From an uncultured Bacteroidota bacterium (GTDB taxonomy: Bacteria; Bacteroidota; Bacteroidia; Chitinophagales; Saprospiraceae), in NCBI GenBank assembly GCA_903933805.1, contig CAIZLM010000004.1:1-57968 (forward strand): 57,968 bases of DNA, read 5' to 3'. Both the position numbers and the translations under genes were made by a program. The notes under the pieces were generated by a model. That model ran no database searches. It had not been told where the DNA came from and saw only the letters and a program-made list of their open reading frames with translations. This document shows, in pieces, positions 7,340 through 17,435 of the stretch. Position 1 is the first letter of the stretch, and every line of letters starts with the position of its first letter.

Positions 7340-9811
7340 TCAGGCAATCAATTTTTTACTGGCAACCTTTTTTTTCAAGGAGCCGTTTTCACTGGTTTTT
7401 GTTTTGAGTCCAATTGCCAAGACCAGCACCTCGTCCATTTTATTGACGTAGTGAAACTTCAGCCCTTTGATGTATTCCTGCTCAATTTCCTCCACGTGTT
7501 TTTGATTGTCCTTACAGAGGATAACCTCTTTGATACCGGCGCGTTTGGCTGCCAATATTTTTTCTTTGATACCACCAACCGGCAACACTTTGCCCCGGAG
7601 GGTAATTTCGCCGGTCATTGCCAAGAATGACTTCAACGGGCGGTTGGTGAAAGCGGAGGTAATGGCAGTGAGCATCGTAATACCTGCGGACGGGCCATCT
7701 TTTGGGATTGCGCCCTCTGGAATGTGGATGTGGATATCTGTTTTTTCGAAGGTTTCGGTTTCAATGCCCAGCGACTCGGCATGGGCCTTGATGTAACTGA
7801 GAGCGGTGCTGGCGCTTTCTTTCATTACTTCGCCCAGGTTGCCGGTCAATTGGAGCCTTCCGTTTCCTTTGTTGAGGCTCACTTCAATAAAAAGAATTTC
7901 GCCACCGACAGCAGTCCACGCCAACCCAATGGCGACGCCGGAGGATTGTTGTTCTTGGTACACTTCAGCGTCATACTTGGTAGGGCCAAGAATGACGTGT
8001 AGATGTTCTGGGCGTACATTCATTTCGTATGGTTCGTCCATGGCAACACGCTTGGCGGCATACCGCATCACCGAGCCGATTTCACGGGCCAAGCTGCGCA
8101 CACCACTTTCTGCGGTATAACTTTGAACTATTTTCACCACGGCCTTATCGCTCACTTTGATATGGTTGGGTTTCAGGCCGTGTTCTTTTCGCTGAGCAGG
8201 AATGAGGTGCCGTTTGGCGATTTCTACTTTTTCCTCCAGTGAATACCCTGAAATATCAATCATTTCCATGCGGTCGAGCAGGGCGGGTTGAATGGTGCCC
8301 AAGGAGTTGGCAGTGGCAATGAAAAGCACCTTGGACAGGTCATACTCTATTTCAAGGTAGTTGTCATGAAAGGTGGTGTTTTGTTCCGGGTCCAGCACCT
8401 CCAACAAAGCGGAGGAGGGGTCGCCCCTGAAATCCTTGCCCACTTTGTCAATTTCATCTAGGATGAAAACAGGGTTTCCGGATTTGGCTTTTTTGAGGGC
8501 TTGCACAATACGCCCTGGCATAGCGCCGATGTATGTTTTACGGTGTCCGCGGATTTCAGCTTCATCGTGCAACCCGCCGAGGCTCATTCGGACATATTTG
8601 CGTTTCAAGGCTTTGGCGATACTGTTCCCCAAAGACGTTTTACCCACGCCTGGGGGGCCGACGAGGCACAGAATTGGGGCTTTCATGTCGCCCTTGAGTT
8701 TGAGTACTGCTAGGTGTTCGAGGATGCGTTCTTTTACTTTTCCGAGGCCGTAGTGGTCTCGGTCCAGCACCTGTCTGACCTTTTTGAGGTCAAAATTGTC
8801 CTTGGTAAAATCGAGCCAAGGCAGATCAATCAGTGTTTCTAGGTAGTTGAGTCCGATGGCATACTCTGCCACCTGAGGGTTTACCCGGCGGAGTTTGTTG
8901 ATTTCGCGGGCGAAAGCATCCTCTACATTTTTGGGCCATTTTTTGCGCAAGGCCTTTTTGAGCAGTTCGTTTATCTCTTCCTCTTGTGGGTTTTGCCCCA
9001 GTTCTTCTTGAATAGTTTTGAGCTGTTGGCTGAGGAAGTAGTCGCGCTGTTGTTTTTCGATATCAGTGCGAACTTTAGAATCTATTTGGTCTTTCAATTC
9101 CAACAATTGCAACTCAGAGTCCATGTGGTGGAGGATCACACTGGCTTTGTCTTTGAGGTTGTTTATTTCCAGAATATCCTGTTTATGGCTGATTTGGATA
9201 CCGAGGTTGGAGGCGATGAAATTCAGTAAAAAATTGTCATTGTTGATGTTTTTCAACATGACAACGGCTTCAGAAGGAATCTGAGGCGATAGTTCTATGA
9301 TTTGTTTAGCGGAATCTCGTACGCTGCTAATGAGCGCTTTGAACTCCAGTTTGTTTTTGATGGTTTCATATTCCAGGGTACTGATCTGTCCGATCATGTA
9401 GGGATCATCGCTCAGTATTTCATCGAGTTGAAACCGTTTTCGGCCTTGTAAAATGGCAGTGGTAGAGCCATCGGGCATTTTCAGCAATTTCAGGATGCGC
9501 GCAACCGTGCCAATCCGATACAGGTCACGTGGGCTGGGCGCTTCGATTTTCATGTCTTTTTGGGACAATACGCCAATGTAGCGGTTGTCTTCATAAGCTT
9601 TCTGAACCGCTCGGATACTTTTATCGCGTCCAACTGTAATAGGTGTTACGATACCTGGGAACAGCACCGTGTTTTTCAACGGCAGGATGGGGAGGCTGTC
9701 GGGAAATATTTCACCCTGCTTTTCGTCGTCTTCTTCCAACGAGAAAAGGGGTACGAAGTCGGGCTCATCGTCCGACTGTTGTGTCATCAACCAATTATCA
9801 AACATACTCAT
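7340..9811 (-). CDS. lon: ATP-dependent endopeptidase Lon
   Basis: Cytoplasmic hexameric AAA+ protease that degrades damaged and regulatory proteins. Of three possible starts, the ATG at 9811 ([19 protein letters not shown]) is preferred, giving 823 aa; the frame is open 37 codons further but without family similarity. Domains in order are the Lon N-terminal domain ([19 protein letters not shown], from about residue 40), a coiled region, and the AAA+ module with Walker A GPPGVGKT (about 381-388) and Walker [11 protein letters not shown] (about 450). The protease domain has catalytic Ser in PKDGPSAG (about 707) and Lys in [14 protein letters not shown] (about 749). The C-terminus is the short Lys-rich tail [11 protein letters not shown]. 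Confidence 0.97.
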   Translation of the reverse strand: MSMFDNWLMTQQSDDEPDFVPLFSLEEDDEKQGEIFPDSLPILPLKNTVLFPGIVTPITVGRDKSIRAVQKAYEDNRYIGVLSQKDMKIEAPSPRDLYRIGTVARILKLLKMPDGSTTAILQGRKRFQLDEILSDDPYMIGQISTLEYETIKNKLEFKALISSVRDSAKQIIELSPQIPSEAVVMLKNINNDNFLLNFIASNLGIQISHKQDILEINNLKDKASVILHHMDSELQLLELKDQIDSKVRTDIEKQQRDYFLSQQLKTIQEELGQNPQEEEINELLKKALRKKWPKNVEDAFAREINKLRRVNPQVAEYAIGLNYLETLIDLPWLDFTKDNFDLKKVRQVLDRDHYGLGKVKERILEHLAVLKLKGDMKAPILCLVGPPGVGKTSLGNSIAKALKRKYVRMSLGGLHDEAEIRGHRKTYIGAMPGRIVQALKKAKSGNPVFILDEIDKVGKDFRGDPSSALLEVLDPEQNTTFHDNYLEIEYDLSKVLFIATANSLGTIQPALLDRMEMIDISGYSLEEKVEIAKRHLIPAQRKEHGLKPNHIKVSDKAVVKIVQSYTAESGVRSLAREIGSVMRYAAKRVAMDEPYEMNVRPEHLHVILGPTKYDAEVYQEQQSSGVAIGLAWTAVGGEILFIEVSLNKGNGRLQLTGNLGEVMKESASTALSYIKAHAESLGIETETFEKTDIHIHIPEGAIPKDGPSAGITMLTAITSAFTNRPLKSFLAMTGEITLRGKVLPVGGIKEKILAAKRAGIKEVILCKDNQKHVEEIEQEYIKGLKFHYVNKMDEVLVLAIGLKTKTSENGSLKKKVASKKLIA

Positions 9812-10101
9812 ACGATTACGAAGGGTTAAAGGAGAAGTCTCCTTACAATAACAACCGTAAAATTCCGGATATTTACCTGAAACAAAACGGTAAAAAAGTG
9901 ATTTGCGACAAACTGGCAGCAAAAAAGCAATTTCTAGGTGCTCGTACTATTAGGCAAAATGCCTGCCATTGGAGAAGTTGCGGGTATTTGGCAGTAAATA
10001 AAGTCTAATAAGGACAAAAGGGCAGGTCGTCAATGGAAATCACGCCAATGTTGCCGAATGGGCGAAGGTGGACAATGATTTGGCATCGTGCATTCGACTG
10101 C

Positions 10102-11967
10102 TCAACGCCCCAAGTGTACCAAAAGTACGCTCACGTCAGCCGGGTTTACGCCTGAAATTCGGCTGGCCTGACCAATGGTGCGGGGTTTTATCATTGACAA
10201 CTTGTCACGTGCTTCAATACTAAGGCCATTGATGGAGCGGTAGTCAAAGTTTTCGTGGATGGCCAGCGTTTCCATCCGGCTGTGCTTGCCGACCATTTCT
10301 TCTTCTTTTCTGATGTAGCCTTCGTATTTGATGCCGATTTCCGCTACTTCCAAAATTTCTTGTTCGTAGGGTGCGAGGAAGTTGGCCAGTTCTGGCAAAG
10401 CAGAAGCCATGCCGGAAATATTGGTTTGTGGTCGGAGCAGTATATTGTGGAGCTTGATTTTTTGTCCAATCTGTGCTGAATCAACGCTGTCCAAGTAACC
10501 GTTGATTGCTTCTGGCATCACGTTGGCTTGTCGGAAAAACGCTTCGATTTCTGAGACGGCCTGTATTTTGGTGCGCACGCGATCCATGCGCAGATCGGTA
10601 CCTTTCACGCCAAGCTTGTAGGCGATGGGGGTTAGGCGCTGGTCGGCGTTGTCTTGCCGTAAAAGGATGCGGTATTCTGCGCGGCTGGTAAACATTCTGT
10701 AGGGTTCTTGTGTGCCTTTGTTGACCAGGTCATCGATGAGTACCCCGATATACGCTTCGGAGCGTTGTAGAACGAGCGGGGCATCGCCTTTTACTGCCAA
10801 TGCGGCGTTCATTCCGGCCATCAGTCCCTGACAAGCAGCTTCTTCATAGCCGGTGGTTCCGTTGATTTGCCCGGCAAAATACAGGCCTTTTATGAGGTTG
10901 GTTTCTAGGGTCGTTTGGAGTTGGGTAGGTGGAAAATAGTCGTATTCAATGGCGTAACCTGGCCGAAACATCTTGACATTTTCCAGTCCTGGAATCAACT
11001 GAAGCGCTTTATACTGGACATCTTCCGGCAGCGAGGACGAAAAGCCATTGATGTAGATTTCAATGGTGTCGCGACCTTCAGGTTCTACGAAGAGCTGGTG
11101 GCGATCTTTGTCGCTGAATCGGTCAATTTTATCTTCAATACTGGGGCAATAGCGTGGTCCGACGCCTTGGATACGACCGCTGAACATGGGTGATTTGTCA
11201 AAACCTGTGCGCAGGGTATCGTGTACTTTTTGATTGGTGTAGGTACTCCAGCAGCTAAGTTGGTTGGTCAGTGTTGGGGTATCGGTGTAGGAAAATTTAC
11301 CGGGCGGATCATCGCCGGGTTGTGCTTCCATTTTGGAGTAGTCGAGGCTCCGGCCATCGAGTCTGGGCGGTGTCCCTGTTTTCATCCGGCCGGCTTCGAA
11401 GCCGAGTTCTACGAGTTGTTCTGTGATACCCTTGGCGGCACTCTCCCCGGCCCGGCCGCCGCCAAACTGTTTTTCTCCAATGTGTATGATACCATTCAAG
11501 AACGTACCATTGGTGAGCACCACTGATTTGGCTTCAATTTCTAGCCCCATACCGGTAACAACCCCACACACGCGTCCGTTTTTCACAATCAGTCCACGGA
11601 TCATTTCTTGCCAGAAATCGATGTTTGGGTTGGCTTCGAGCATAGATCGCCATTTGGCAGCAAACGCCATTCGGTCACTTTGAGCGCGTGGGCTCCACAT
11701 GGCAGGTCCCTTGGAGCGGTTGAGCATGCGGAATTGTACGGCGGTGTGGTCGGTTACAATACCGGAGTAGCCGCCCAGTGCGTCAATTTCTCGGACAATT
11801 TGCCCTTTGGCCACGCCGCCCATGGCTGGGTTACAGCTCATTTGGGCGATGGTTTGCATATTCATGGTGGCCAGCAACACTTTCGCGCCCAAGTTGGCTG
11901 CCCCTACCGCCGCTTCGCACCCTGCATGGCCGGCGCCAACCACAATAACATCGTATTTTGGAAACAT
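10102..11967 (-). CDS. mnmG: tRNA uridine-5-carboxymethylaminomethyl(34) synthesis enzyme MnmG
   Basis: FAD-dependent enzyme that, with MnmE, installs carboxymethylaminomethyl on the wobble uridine of certain tRNAs. The 621-aa protein begins with the dinucleotide-binding motif [12 protein letters not shown]. It has the GidA signatures [19 protein letters not shown] (about 44-62) and [12 protein letters not shown] (about 268-279), the latter containing the conserved Cys. The [13 protein letters not shown] region binds FAD, and the C-terminal helical domain that contacts MnmE/tRNA carries Y-E-G-Y-I-R-K-E (about 550). Length is standard. The trhO gene, also a wobble-uridine enzyme, lies nearby at 14418-15503. 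No MnmE gene lies in the window. Confidence 0.97.
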   Translation of the reverse strand: MFPKYDVIVVGAGHAGCEAAVGAANLGAKVLLATMNMQTIAQMSCNPAMGGVAKGQIVREIDALGGYSGIVTDHTAVQFRMLNRSKGPAMWSPRAQSDRMAFAAKWRSMLEANPNIDFWQEMIRGLIVKNGRVCGVVTGMGLEIEAKSVVLTNGTFLNGIIHIGEKQFGGGRAGESAAKGITEQLVELGFEAGRMKTGTPPRLDGRSLDYSKMEAQPGDDPPGKFSYTDTPTLTNQLSCWSTYTNQKVHDTLRTGFDKSPMFSGRIQGVGPRYCPSIEDKIDRFSDKDRHQLFVEPEGRDTIEIYINGFSSSLPEDVQYKALQLIPGLENVKMFRPGYAIEYDYFPPTQLQTTLETNLIKGLYFAGQINGTTGYEEAACQGLMAGMNAALAVKGDAPLVLQRSEAYIGVLIDDLVNKGTQEPYRMFTSRAEYRILLRQDNADQRLTPIAYKLGVKGTDLRMDRVRTKIQAVSEIEAFFRQANVMPEAINGYLDSVDSAQIGQKIKLHNILLRPQTNISGMASALPELANFLAPYEQEILEVAEIGIKYEGYIRKEEEMVGKHSRMETLAIHENFDYRSINGLSIEARDKLSMIKPRTIGQASRISGVNPADVSVLLVHLGR

Positions 11968-12371
11968 TTTTTGTCGTGGAAATTTTTTGAGTGCAGCATC
12001 CAGTCAATGGCATCATTACAAGGTAGTCTCCTTATAACATCCTTCACGGGGCGCTGCACGTGTCCTTTCGCAAGGCGTAAATCTTATTTATAACTGGTTG
12101 GGTGGCGCACAGTCTGGTCCAGAAATGGCCGTTTCCAGCCGTAAGCTGTCTATTTTTTTTGACCGTAGCGCTGCTATGTCAAAAAAAACGCTTCGACTGG
12201 AAAAAAACCGGCCACTTTTTTGTCTCAGCCGCGACCTCCTTCTTGGCTGCTACTTTTTATGTATAAACGTGTCAAAGGTAGCTTGAAAATCAGGGTTGCA
12301 TTGATTTTATCCGAGTGAACAAATATGCCGCAACACCATTGATTGGAGTATTCAACGGTATTGTGTTCATT
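11968..12371. other. Intergenic region upstream of mnmG
   Basis: 404 bp between the mnmG start and the stop of the GT-C/TPR gene, both on the minus strand. It holds MITE copy E (12091-12253). The 120 bases nearest mnmG must carry its promoter unless it is read through; no convincing TAnnTTTG box was found there. No further gene was seen. Confidence 0.6.
12091..12253 (+). repeat. MITE-like element copy E, degraded right end
   Basis: About 163 bp, recognised by TAACTGGTTGGGTGGCGCAC at the left, a central CCGTAGC-GCT-GCTATGT hairpin with wobble pairing, and a right arm (TTTTTTGTCTCAGCCGCGACC) whose terminal repeat has decayed to GGCTGCTAC. Flanks CTTATTTA and TTTTTATG show no clear target duplication. 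It is an older copy by these criteria. Confidence 0.85.
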
Positions 12372-14369
12372 TTATTGGCCTTTTCCCCGTGTTTCCAGAA
12401 TTTTAGGGTCTATTTTTATCGCTTTTTGGCGCAATTCTTCTCCTTTGGCGAAATTTCCGGCGGCGGAGTAGGCCAATCCAAGATCCCAAAGGTACGTGGC
12501 ATTTTCGGGCGATAACTCCAATGCCTTGGAGAACCACATGATGGCGTCGGGATTTTTGCCCATCATGCCGTTGGAAACGCCGAGTAAGCGTGCTGTTTCG
12601 GGATCTTTGGCGTTGTATTGCCACGATTCTGCGAGGTAAGCGGCTGCTTTTGCCAGATTTCCTTGGCGTTCACCTTGAAATTTGCCACCATCGCGGAGCG
12701 CCAGCGCGAGGTTGGCTCTAAGATCAGCTTTTTCGGGGGCTAGGTTTACCGATTCTCGATAGTCTAAGATGGCGGCATCAAAGTTGCCCAAGACAAAATT
12801 ACAGCCACCGCGAATGGTAAAGGCATCCCGGTAGTTGGGGTGAATTTTGATGGCTTGGGTTGAATAGGGGATTGCTTGCCGGCAAAATTCTTTCTGTTTT
12901 TCAGGATCAGTCTGCACTCGGGCCTTGTCAAACAGCGCACCGCCACAGGCATTTTGAAGTTTTGCGCTGTTGATTGAAGTCTTGGCATCTGAGAAGAAGA
13001 GCGTCTCATTGCTCGCCCAAACAGGGTTTCGCGTGATGGTTTTTACTGAAAAAAGCACAAGCGCCAAACCGATAATTCCGAGGGCGATGTTTTTGTTTTT
13101 GGCGTACAGGTTGACCAAAAGTATGGCGGCGACCACACAAAACCCGAGTGAAGGCATGAAAGCAAAACGTTCTCCCATATTTGTGCCGATGGGAAAAACG
13201 ACGTTGGATACAATGCTCAAGGGCAACAAGTACAACCAAATTCCAAAAGCCAACGGATTGAGACGACTTGTTCCCCGGATGGCATACCACACCAAGCCTC
13301 CATATAAAAGCAGGCTCAGCAGGGCTATTGGGTTGCTGAAGGTGATGAGGCCGATTTGTCGCGGGTAGTAATCATGGGTGAGCGGATGTGGTACAACCAG
13401 CAATTGGAGGTATTTCCAAAGGGTGAAAAAGATCGTGGCCATTTTTTCAGCGGGGGCATATAAAACCCATTGTCCACCCTCTAGTTTTAGGAAAGGATTG
13501 TTCATCAATTCCATGGGTACGCCGCCGAAACGCCAGTGCAGGATACTGCCACGCAGTACAAAAAAGGCGGCAAAAGCAATAAAAACAGGGGCCGATGAAG
13601 CTAGGATTGATTTTTTTTCAAGGGAAACTTTCTCCCCAAAGAACCACAGTGCAAGTGGAATAAGCACCACAAAAGCGGCAGCATTCTCTTTGGAAAGGCA
13701 GGCTACAAAGAAAGCAATGCCTGACAAAACGCCCCATATCAACTTACCGGTATCATACGCTCGAAAAGCCAAATACAGCGCGCCAAGACTTCCCAACATG
13801 GTCACAATCTCGTCGCAACCTTTGATGTTGGCCACCACTTCAGTGTGGATCGGATGCACGACAAACAACATTGCTGCCAGCCAGGACGTCAGCCATGCGC
13901 GGTCGTTGCTCGGACCACCAAACAGGCGCAATAACGTGCGGTAAAACACCACACACGTGCCGGCAAAAAGCAATACCGTCAGCAGGTGAAAAACGAAGGG
14001 CGAACTTCCGACCAATTGATATACCAAGGCAAATAAAACGAGGGTCATGGGGCGATAGCGCCCGCCGGAAACCAGTGCGTCCTTGCCTTCTACCTTGAAA
14101 AACCCAAAAAAGGTGTCGTTGGATAAAATACCTCCGATGCCATTTACACCTTGTTTTGTAAACATATTGTCTGTAATGACGATGGCGTCATCCAAGACAA
14201 ACCCGTGCAGGAGGGTGTTGGCGTATAGCAAGAAAGCTACCCCAAAAATAATTCCGCTTTGTATCCAAGTGTTGCGGAACAAGTCGGGTATGTTCAGGTT
14301 AACAGGTATTGGAGCAACCTTGTTTGGTTGCTGAGGAGGCGTAATTTTTTGCTTTATATTCTTTGCCAT
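12372..14369 (-). CDS. Multi-pass membrane glycosyltransferase-like protein with C-terminal TPR repeats
   Basis: 665-aa inner-membrane protein resembling GT-C fold O-mannosyltransferase/TMTC-type proteins. A cytoplasmic, Pro/Gln-rich N-terminus is followed by a first membrane segment (about 36-54). The first loop contains the acidic pair FVLDDAIVITDN (about 55-66), in the position of the catalytic Asp residues of GT-C enzymes. About ten further hydrophobic segments extend to about residue 450. The C-terminal 190 residues form TPR units, such as AIKIHPNYRDAFTIRGGCNF, SVNLAPEKADLRANLALAL and ALELSPENATYLWDLGLAYS. Such proteins glycosylate or scaffold exported proteins or glycans; the acceptor is unknown. 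The gene is in the same direction as mnmG and trhO. Confidence 0.82.
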   Translation of the reverse strand: MAKNIKQKITPPQQPNKVAPIPVNLNIPDLFRNTWIQSGIIFGVAFLLYANTLLHGFVLDDAIVITDNMFTKQGVNGIGGILSNDTFFGFFKVEGKDALVSGGRYRPMTLVLFALVYQLVGSSPFVFHLLTVLLFAGTCVVFYRTLLRLFGGPSNDRAWLTSWLAAMLFVVHPIHTEVVANIKGCDEIVTMLGSLGALYLAFRAYDTGKLIWGVLSGIAFFVACLSKENAAAFVVLIPLALWFFGEKVSLEKKSILASSAPVFIAFAAFFVLRGSILHWRFGGVPMELMNNPFLKLEGGQWVLYAPAEKMATIFFTLWKYLQLLVVPHPLTHDYYPRQIGLITFSNPIALLSLLLYGGLVWYAIRGTSRLNPLAFGIWLYLLPLSIVSNVVFPIGTNMGERFAFMPSLGFCVVAAILLVNLYAKNKNIALGIIGLALVLFSVKTITRNPVWASNETLFFSDAKTSINSAKLQNACGGALFDKARVQTDPEKQKEFCRQAIPYSTQAIKIHPNYRDAFTIRGGCNFVLGNFDAAILDYRESVNLAPEKADLRANLALALRDGGKFQGERQGNLAKAAAYLAESWQYNAKDPETARLLGVSNGMMGKNPDAIMWFSKALELSPENATYLWDLGLAYSAAGNFAKGEELRQKAIKIDPKILETRGKGQ

Positions 14370-14417
14370 TGATCGGAGTGTAAAATTTCACCCGCGAAAG
14401 AACGAATTATTTTTCGT

Positions 14418-15503
14418 TTATTCTCCAATCATGCGCAATTCAGGACCGGATTTTCTAAAAGCCTTGTAAGCGCCCTTGCCAAATTTTGATCCATTGAACA
14501 CGGTTGTTCCTGCCAGTTGTTGCTGTGTTTCAACAGGCAGTTGTATGAAATTGACGCATTTTTCCGAGCAGCAGGCGTGGTAATGGTCCCGACATTCAGC
14601 GCACTGAATGAACAGGATATGGCAGTGTTCATTGGCACAGTTCAGGTGTTCATCGGCTGGTTTACCGCATTGGTGACAGTGCGCGATCACATCGGGGCTG
14701 ATGCGTTCGCCAAGACGTTCGTCGAATACGAAGTTTTTCCCCAGAAATTTATTTTTCAGCCCCTTGGCTTTTACTTGTCGATCGTATTCTATGATGCCGC
14801 CTTCCAATTGGAATACATTATCGAAGCCGCGGTAGCGCATGTAGGCACTGGCTTTTTCGCATCGGATGCCCCCGGTGCAATACATCAGAATTTTTTTGTC
14901 TTTGTGGTTGGCCAATTGTTCGGCAACCAATGGCAATTCTTCGCGGAAGGTAACGGCATCGGGTGCTATCGCATTTTCGAAGCGACCGACTTCGCTTTCG
15001 TAGTGGTTTCGCATATCCACGACGATGGTGTTGGGGTCGTCAGAGAGTTGGTTCCAAGCTTCAGCGTTGAGGTGGACACCGGTTTGCGCGGGGTCAAAAT
15101 GGGGGTCGTCAATACCATCGGCCACAATTTTTTCTCGTACTTTGATGGCGAGTGCAAAAAACGATTTCCCGTCGGCTTCCACGGCGATGTTGAGGCGAAG
15201 GTTTTGGAACATAGGGTAGCCATCCATCGCCTGTTTAAAATCCGAAAAACGAGATTCAGGGACGGAAAGTTGTGCATTCACACCCTCGCGGGCAACGTAA
15301 ATACGGCCGAGCACGCCAAGGGAGTGGTACAAACGAAACAGGTCATCGCGGAAAACTTGGGGATCAGGAATGTGTGCGTATTTGTAGTAGGAGAGTGTTA
15401 CGCGAAGTTCCGTGCTTTGGCGCATACGCTCTTTCAATTCCTTCCGGTTTACGCGGTTGTGGAGGTTGCGCAGGGGGATTTTAGAGTCTAGAACCTTTTC
15501 CAT
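14418..15503 (-). CDS. trhO: tRNA uridine(34) hydroxylase, rhodanese-like
   Basis: Oxygen-dependent enzyme that hydroxylates C5 of wobble uridine in tRNA (formerly YceA/UPF0176). The 361-aa protein has the N-terminal acylphosphatase-like domain (LSYYKYAHIPDPQVFRDDL, about 35-53; REGVNAQLSVPE, about 72) and a rhodanese domain with VDMRNHYESEVGRF (about 161). The catalytic-cysteine loop MYCTGGIRCEKAS lies around residue 213. The C-terminal Cys/His-rich segment (CHQCGKPADEHLNCANEHC and CAECRDHYHACCSEKC, about 275-320) is the expected metal-binding part. MITE copy F begins 24 bp upstream of the ATG, at what may have been the gene's -7 box. Confidence 0.94.
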   Translation of the reverse strand: MEKVLDSKIPLRNLHNRVNRKELKERMRQSTELRVTLSYYKYAHIPDPQVFRDDLFRLYHSLGVLGRIYVAREGVNAQLSVPESRFSDFKQAMDGYPMFQNLRLNIAVEADGKSFFALAIKVREKIVADGIDDPHFDPAQTGVHLNAEAWNQLSDDPNTIVVDMRNHYESEVGRFENAIAPDAVTFREELPLVAEQLANHKDKKILMYCTGGIRCEKASAYMRYRGFDNVFQLEGGIIEYDRQVKAKGLKNKFLGKNFVFDERLGERISPDVIAHCHQCGKPADEHLNCANEHCHILFIQCAECRDHYHACCSEKCVNFIQLPVETQQQLAGTTVFNGSKFGKGAYKAFRKSGPELRMIGE

Positions 15504-15526
15504 GATAAATATTAGTCTGCAAAATT

Positions 15527-15689
15527 GTAACTGGTTAGCGTGGTCTCGTCGGAGACAAAAAAGTACACAATTTTTGCCATACGAAGCGGATTTTTGTAGG
15601 CCGTAGCAGCGCTGCGGTCAAAAAAATCTGCGAAGTATGGCGGAAAATGGTTCTTTTTGGGCCATACAGGGTGCCACCCAACCAGTTAC
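15527..15689 (-). repeat. MITE-like element copy F with exact 8-bp target duplication
   Basis: 163-bp copy in the opposite orientation to copies A-E and G. It is flanked by GCAAAATT at 15519-15526 and again at 15690-15697, an exact 8-bp duplication. The central hairpin reads CCGCAGC-GCT-GCTACGG on its own strand, with one mismatch. It lies in the intergenic gap between divergent trhO (minus, start 15503) and the metallopeptidase gene (plus, start 15766). Confidence 0.95.
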
Positions 15690-15765
15690 GCAAAATTAAG
15701 GCTAATAAACGTAATTAATTGCCCATACAGCAGAATTTTGTGACACACAATACGATATTGTTTTT

Positions 15766-16500
15766 ATGGTAAAATACAGGGCTTTGATTCAAGCAGATGG
15801 CTTGGAAGTTTCGGTTGATATTTGTTTGGAGCGTCGTCGCGATACCCGATACGGTATTACAGGCAAACGAGCCACGCTGCGTATGCCCATCGGCGTTCAA
15901 GAGGATTATGTTGCACTACAACTGAAAAAGTTGGAATCGTGGGTGGCAGAAGTTTTTATAAAAAAACCGCTTTTACGCCAGGAACATGCGTTAAAGGTTT
16001 ACGAAACCGGTCATGTGTTGACGGTTGGCCCCCGCCGATATGTGTTGCACGTTCAGATAGAGGAACGCGCCACCCACACTGCCCGGCTGGTGGGAGAAAC
16101 CATCCACCTGCAAATGTCGGCAAAAGCCACCCCCATACAACTCAAGAAAGCTACGAAGACCCTGCTTTCACGGGTGGTAGCAGGCGATTATTATCCTGAT
16201 ATCCACCGTCGGGTGCATGATTGGAACGACCGCACGTATCGCCAGGCCATCAAGAGCGTTAACCTGAAGTACAACCACTCCAATTGGGGGAGTTGTTCAT
16301 CGTGTGGCAACGTCAACCTTTCCACGCGCCTGCTGTTTGCACCCGTAGAAGTCCAGGATTACGTAATATTGCATGAGCTCGCACACTTGGTTGAGCTCAA
16401 CCATTCCGACCGTTTTTGGGCATTGGTGTCGCAACACATGCCCGATTACCCCGAAAAAGAACGTTGGCTCAAAGTAAACCGTGGCATGTGTGATTTTTGA
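15766..16500 (+). CDS. YgjP/WLM-type M48-like metallopeptidase (DUF45)
   Basis: 244-aa cytoplasmic protein of the YgjP-like, SprT-related zinc peptidase group. The zinc site HELAHLVELNH (about 203-213) supplies two His and Glu plus the third His, followed by SDRFWALVSQHMPDY, the usual C-terminal helix. The central segment NLKYNHSNWGSCSSCGNVNL is the family's conserved 'WGSC' region. The substrate is not established for the family. It is followed after 26 bp by the truncated haemoglobin gene, so the two are probably co-transcribed. Confidence 0.9.
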   Translation: MVKYRALIQADGLEVSVDICLERRRDTRYGITGKRATLRMPIGVQEDYVALQLKKLESWVAEVFIKKPLLRQEHALKVYETGHVLTVGPRRYVLHVQIEERATHTARLVGETIHLQMSAKATPIQLKKATKTLLSRVVAGDYYPDIHRRVHDWNDRTYRQAIKSVNLKYNHSNWGSCSSCGNVNLSTRLLFAPVEVQDYVILHELAHLVELNHSDRFWALVSQHMPDYPEKERWLKVNRGMCDF

Positions 16501-16526
16501 TCCTCCATGCTGTTAACCACAAGACA

Positions 16527-16913
16527 ATGAAACCAGACATCACGACCCCTGATGACATCCGCACCCTGATTGACGCTTTTTACGAAAAGGTCCAGTCCGA
16601 TGATTTGATTGGCTATATTTTTAACGATGTCGCCAATGTTGATTGGTCGCACCATTTGCCGGTGATGTATGCTTTTTGGGAGTTTTTGTTGTTGGGCACC
16701 CCCGATGCTTACCGGGGTAATCCTATCCAGAAGCACTTTGATTTGCACGCCAAACACCCGCTCAAGGCGGAGTATTTCGACCGTTGGTTGGCCCTTTTTC
16801 AGGGGACTATTGACGCGTATTTTGAAGGACCCACTGCCAAAGATGCCAAGTTTAGGGCTTTTGCCATTGCGGAAACATGGAAGCCAAAATTTGATGGCCC
16901 TTTTTCGGTTTGA
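16527..16913 (+). CDS. Group 3 truncated haemoglobin
   Basis: 128-aa haem protein. The start at ATG 16527 (MKPDITTPDDIRTLIDAFYEKV) fits the family better than the upstream in-frame start at 16497. Group 3 features are the N-terminal DDIRTLIDAFYEKV helix, the 'F' helix proximal His within NPIQKHFDLHAKHPL (about 76-90) and the following FDRWLALFQGTIDAYFEGPTA segment with the conserved FDRW. Members bind O2, NO or sulphide, and their physiological role is mostly unsettled. The gene ends 1 bp before the stop codon of the convergent DUF2721 gene, with no room for a terminator between them. Confidence 0.92.
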   Translation: MKPDITTPDDIRTLIDAFYEKVQSDDLIGYIFNDVANVDWSHHLPVMYAFWEFLLLGTPDAYRGNPIQKHFDLHAKHPLKAEYFDRWLALFQGTIDAYFEGPTAKDAKFRAFAIAETWKPKFDGPFSV

Positions 16914-16914
16914 T

Positions 16915-17316
16915 TCACACCTTTTCTTTTTCCTCTAAATCACGCAACAACAATTTCAGGGCTCCGGCAGAGAGAATTGTTTCAACGATGGTAATGACCA
17001 ATGAGGCCATCATGAGCACCAAGCTGACGGCAAACAAGACTTTTCCACCCACTTGCCAGCCTTGGTAAATAAAAAACATCGTGATCACGCAGACGAGTAT
17101 GCTTGTCACGGCAAACACTTGCATCCATCGGATGAGCCAAAGGCGGCGTCGAAGGCTGTGAATTTGTTGGAGTAAATCGCGGTTTTTCTTTTTTTCGTAA
17201 TCGGTTACGAGTTTTCGAATCAGGTTGGCGATTGCTAAAAACTTGTTGGTGTAGGCGATGAGTAGCAACGATACGGCTGGGAAAAGCAGTGCAGGCGTTT
17301 GGATGGTGAGGTCCAT
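16915..17316 (-). CDS. DUF2721 family membrane protein
   Basis: 133-aa inner-membrane protein with three hydrophobic segments (about 8-28, 65-85 and 92-116). It has the family's N-terminal signature TPALLFPAVSLLLIAYTNKF, followed by a basic cytoplasmic loop (RKLVTDYEKKKNRD). Function is unknown throughout the family. It is tail-to-tail with the truncated haemoglobin gene and divergent from the small lipoprotein frame and aspS. Confidence 0.85.
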   Translation of the reverse strand: MDLTIQTPALLFPAVSLLLIAYTNKFLAIANLIRKLVTDYEKKKNRDLLQQIHSLRRRLWLIRWMQVFAVTSILVCVITMFFIYQGWQVGGKVLFAVSLVLMMASLVITIVETILSAGALKLLLRDLEEKEKV

Positions 17317-17435
17317 AAATAGTATGGGGTAAATTAAAAAACGAAGCTTGGCTGGTCCTACAACATATTAAGACAATAATTATTGTGCAAGGTTGTGTTT
17401 TGGAGGGGGCTTAAAGCGACAGCTCTCAAGCAGTT

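Noticed and set aside
6568-7347. A 259-residue version of the hypothetical protein beginning [14 protein letters not shown]
   Set aside because: The first 61 residues are translated from MITE copy D and recur at other copies (for example near 3240-3443); the signal peptide starts at 7164.
9812-10101. A gene in the 290-bp gap between lon and mnmG
   Set aside because: Only short frames without start, signal or family features; just a small AGGCA-AAA-TGCCT stem was seen.
14517-15491. 324-residue plus-strand frame opposite trhO
   Set aside because: Shadow of the trhO coding strand without any recognised family feature; trhO has full-length family motifs.
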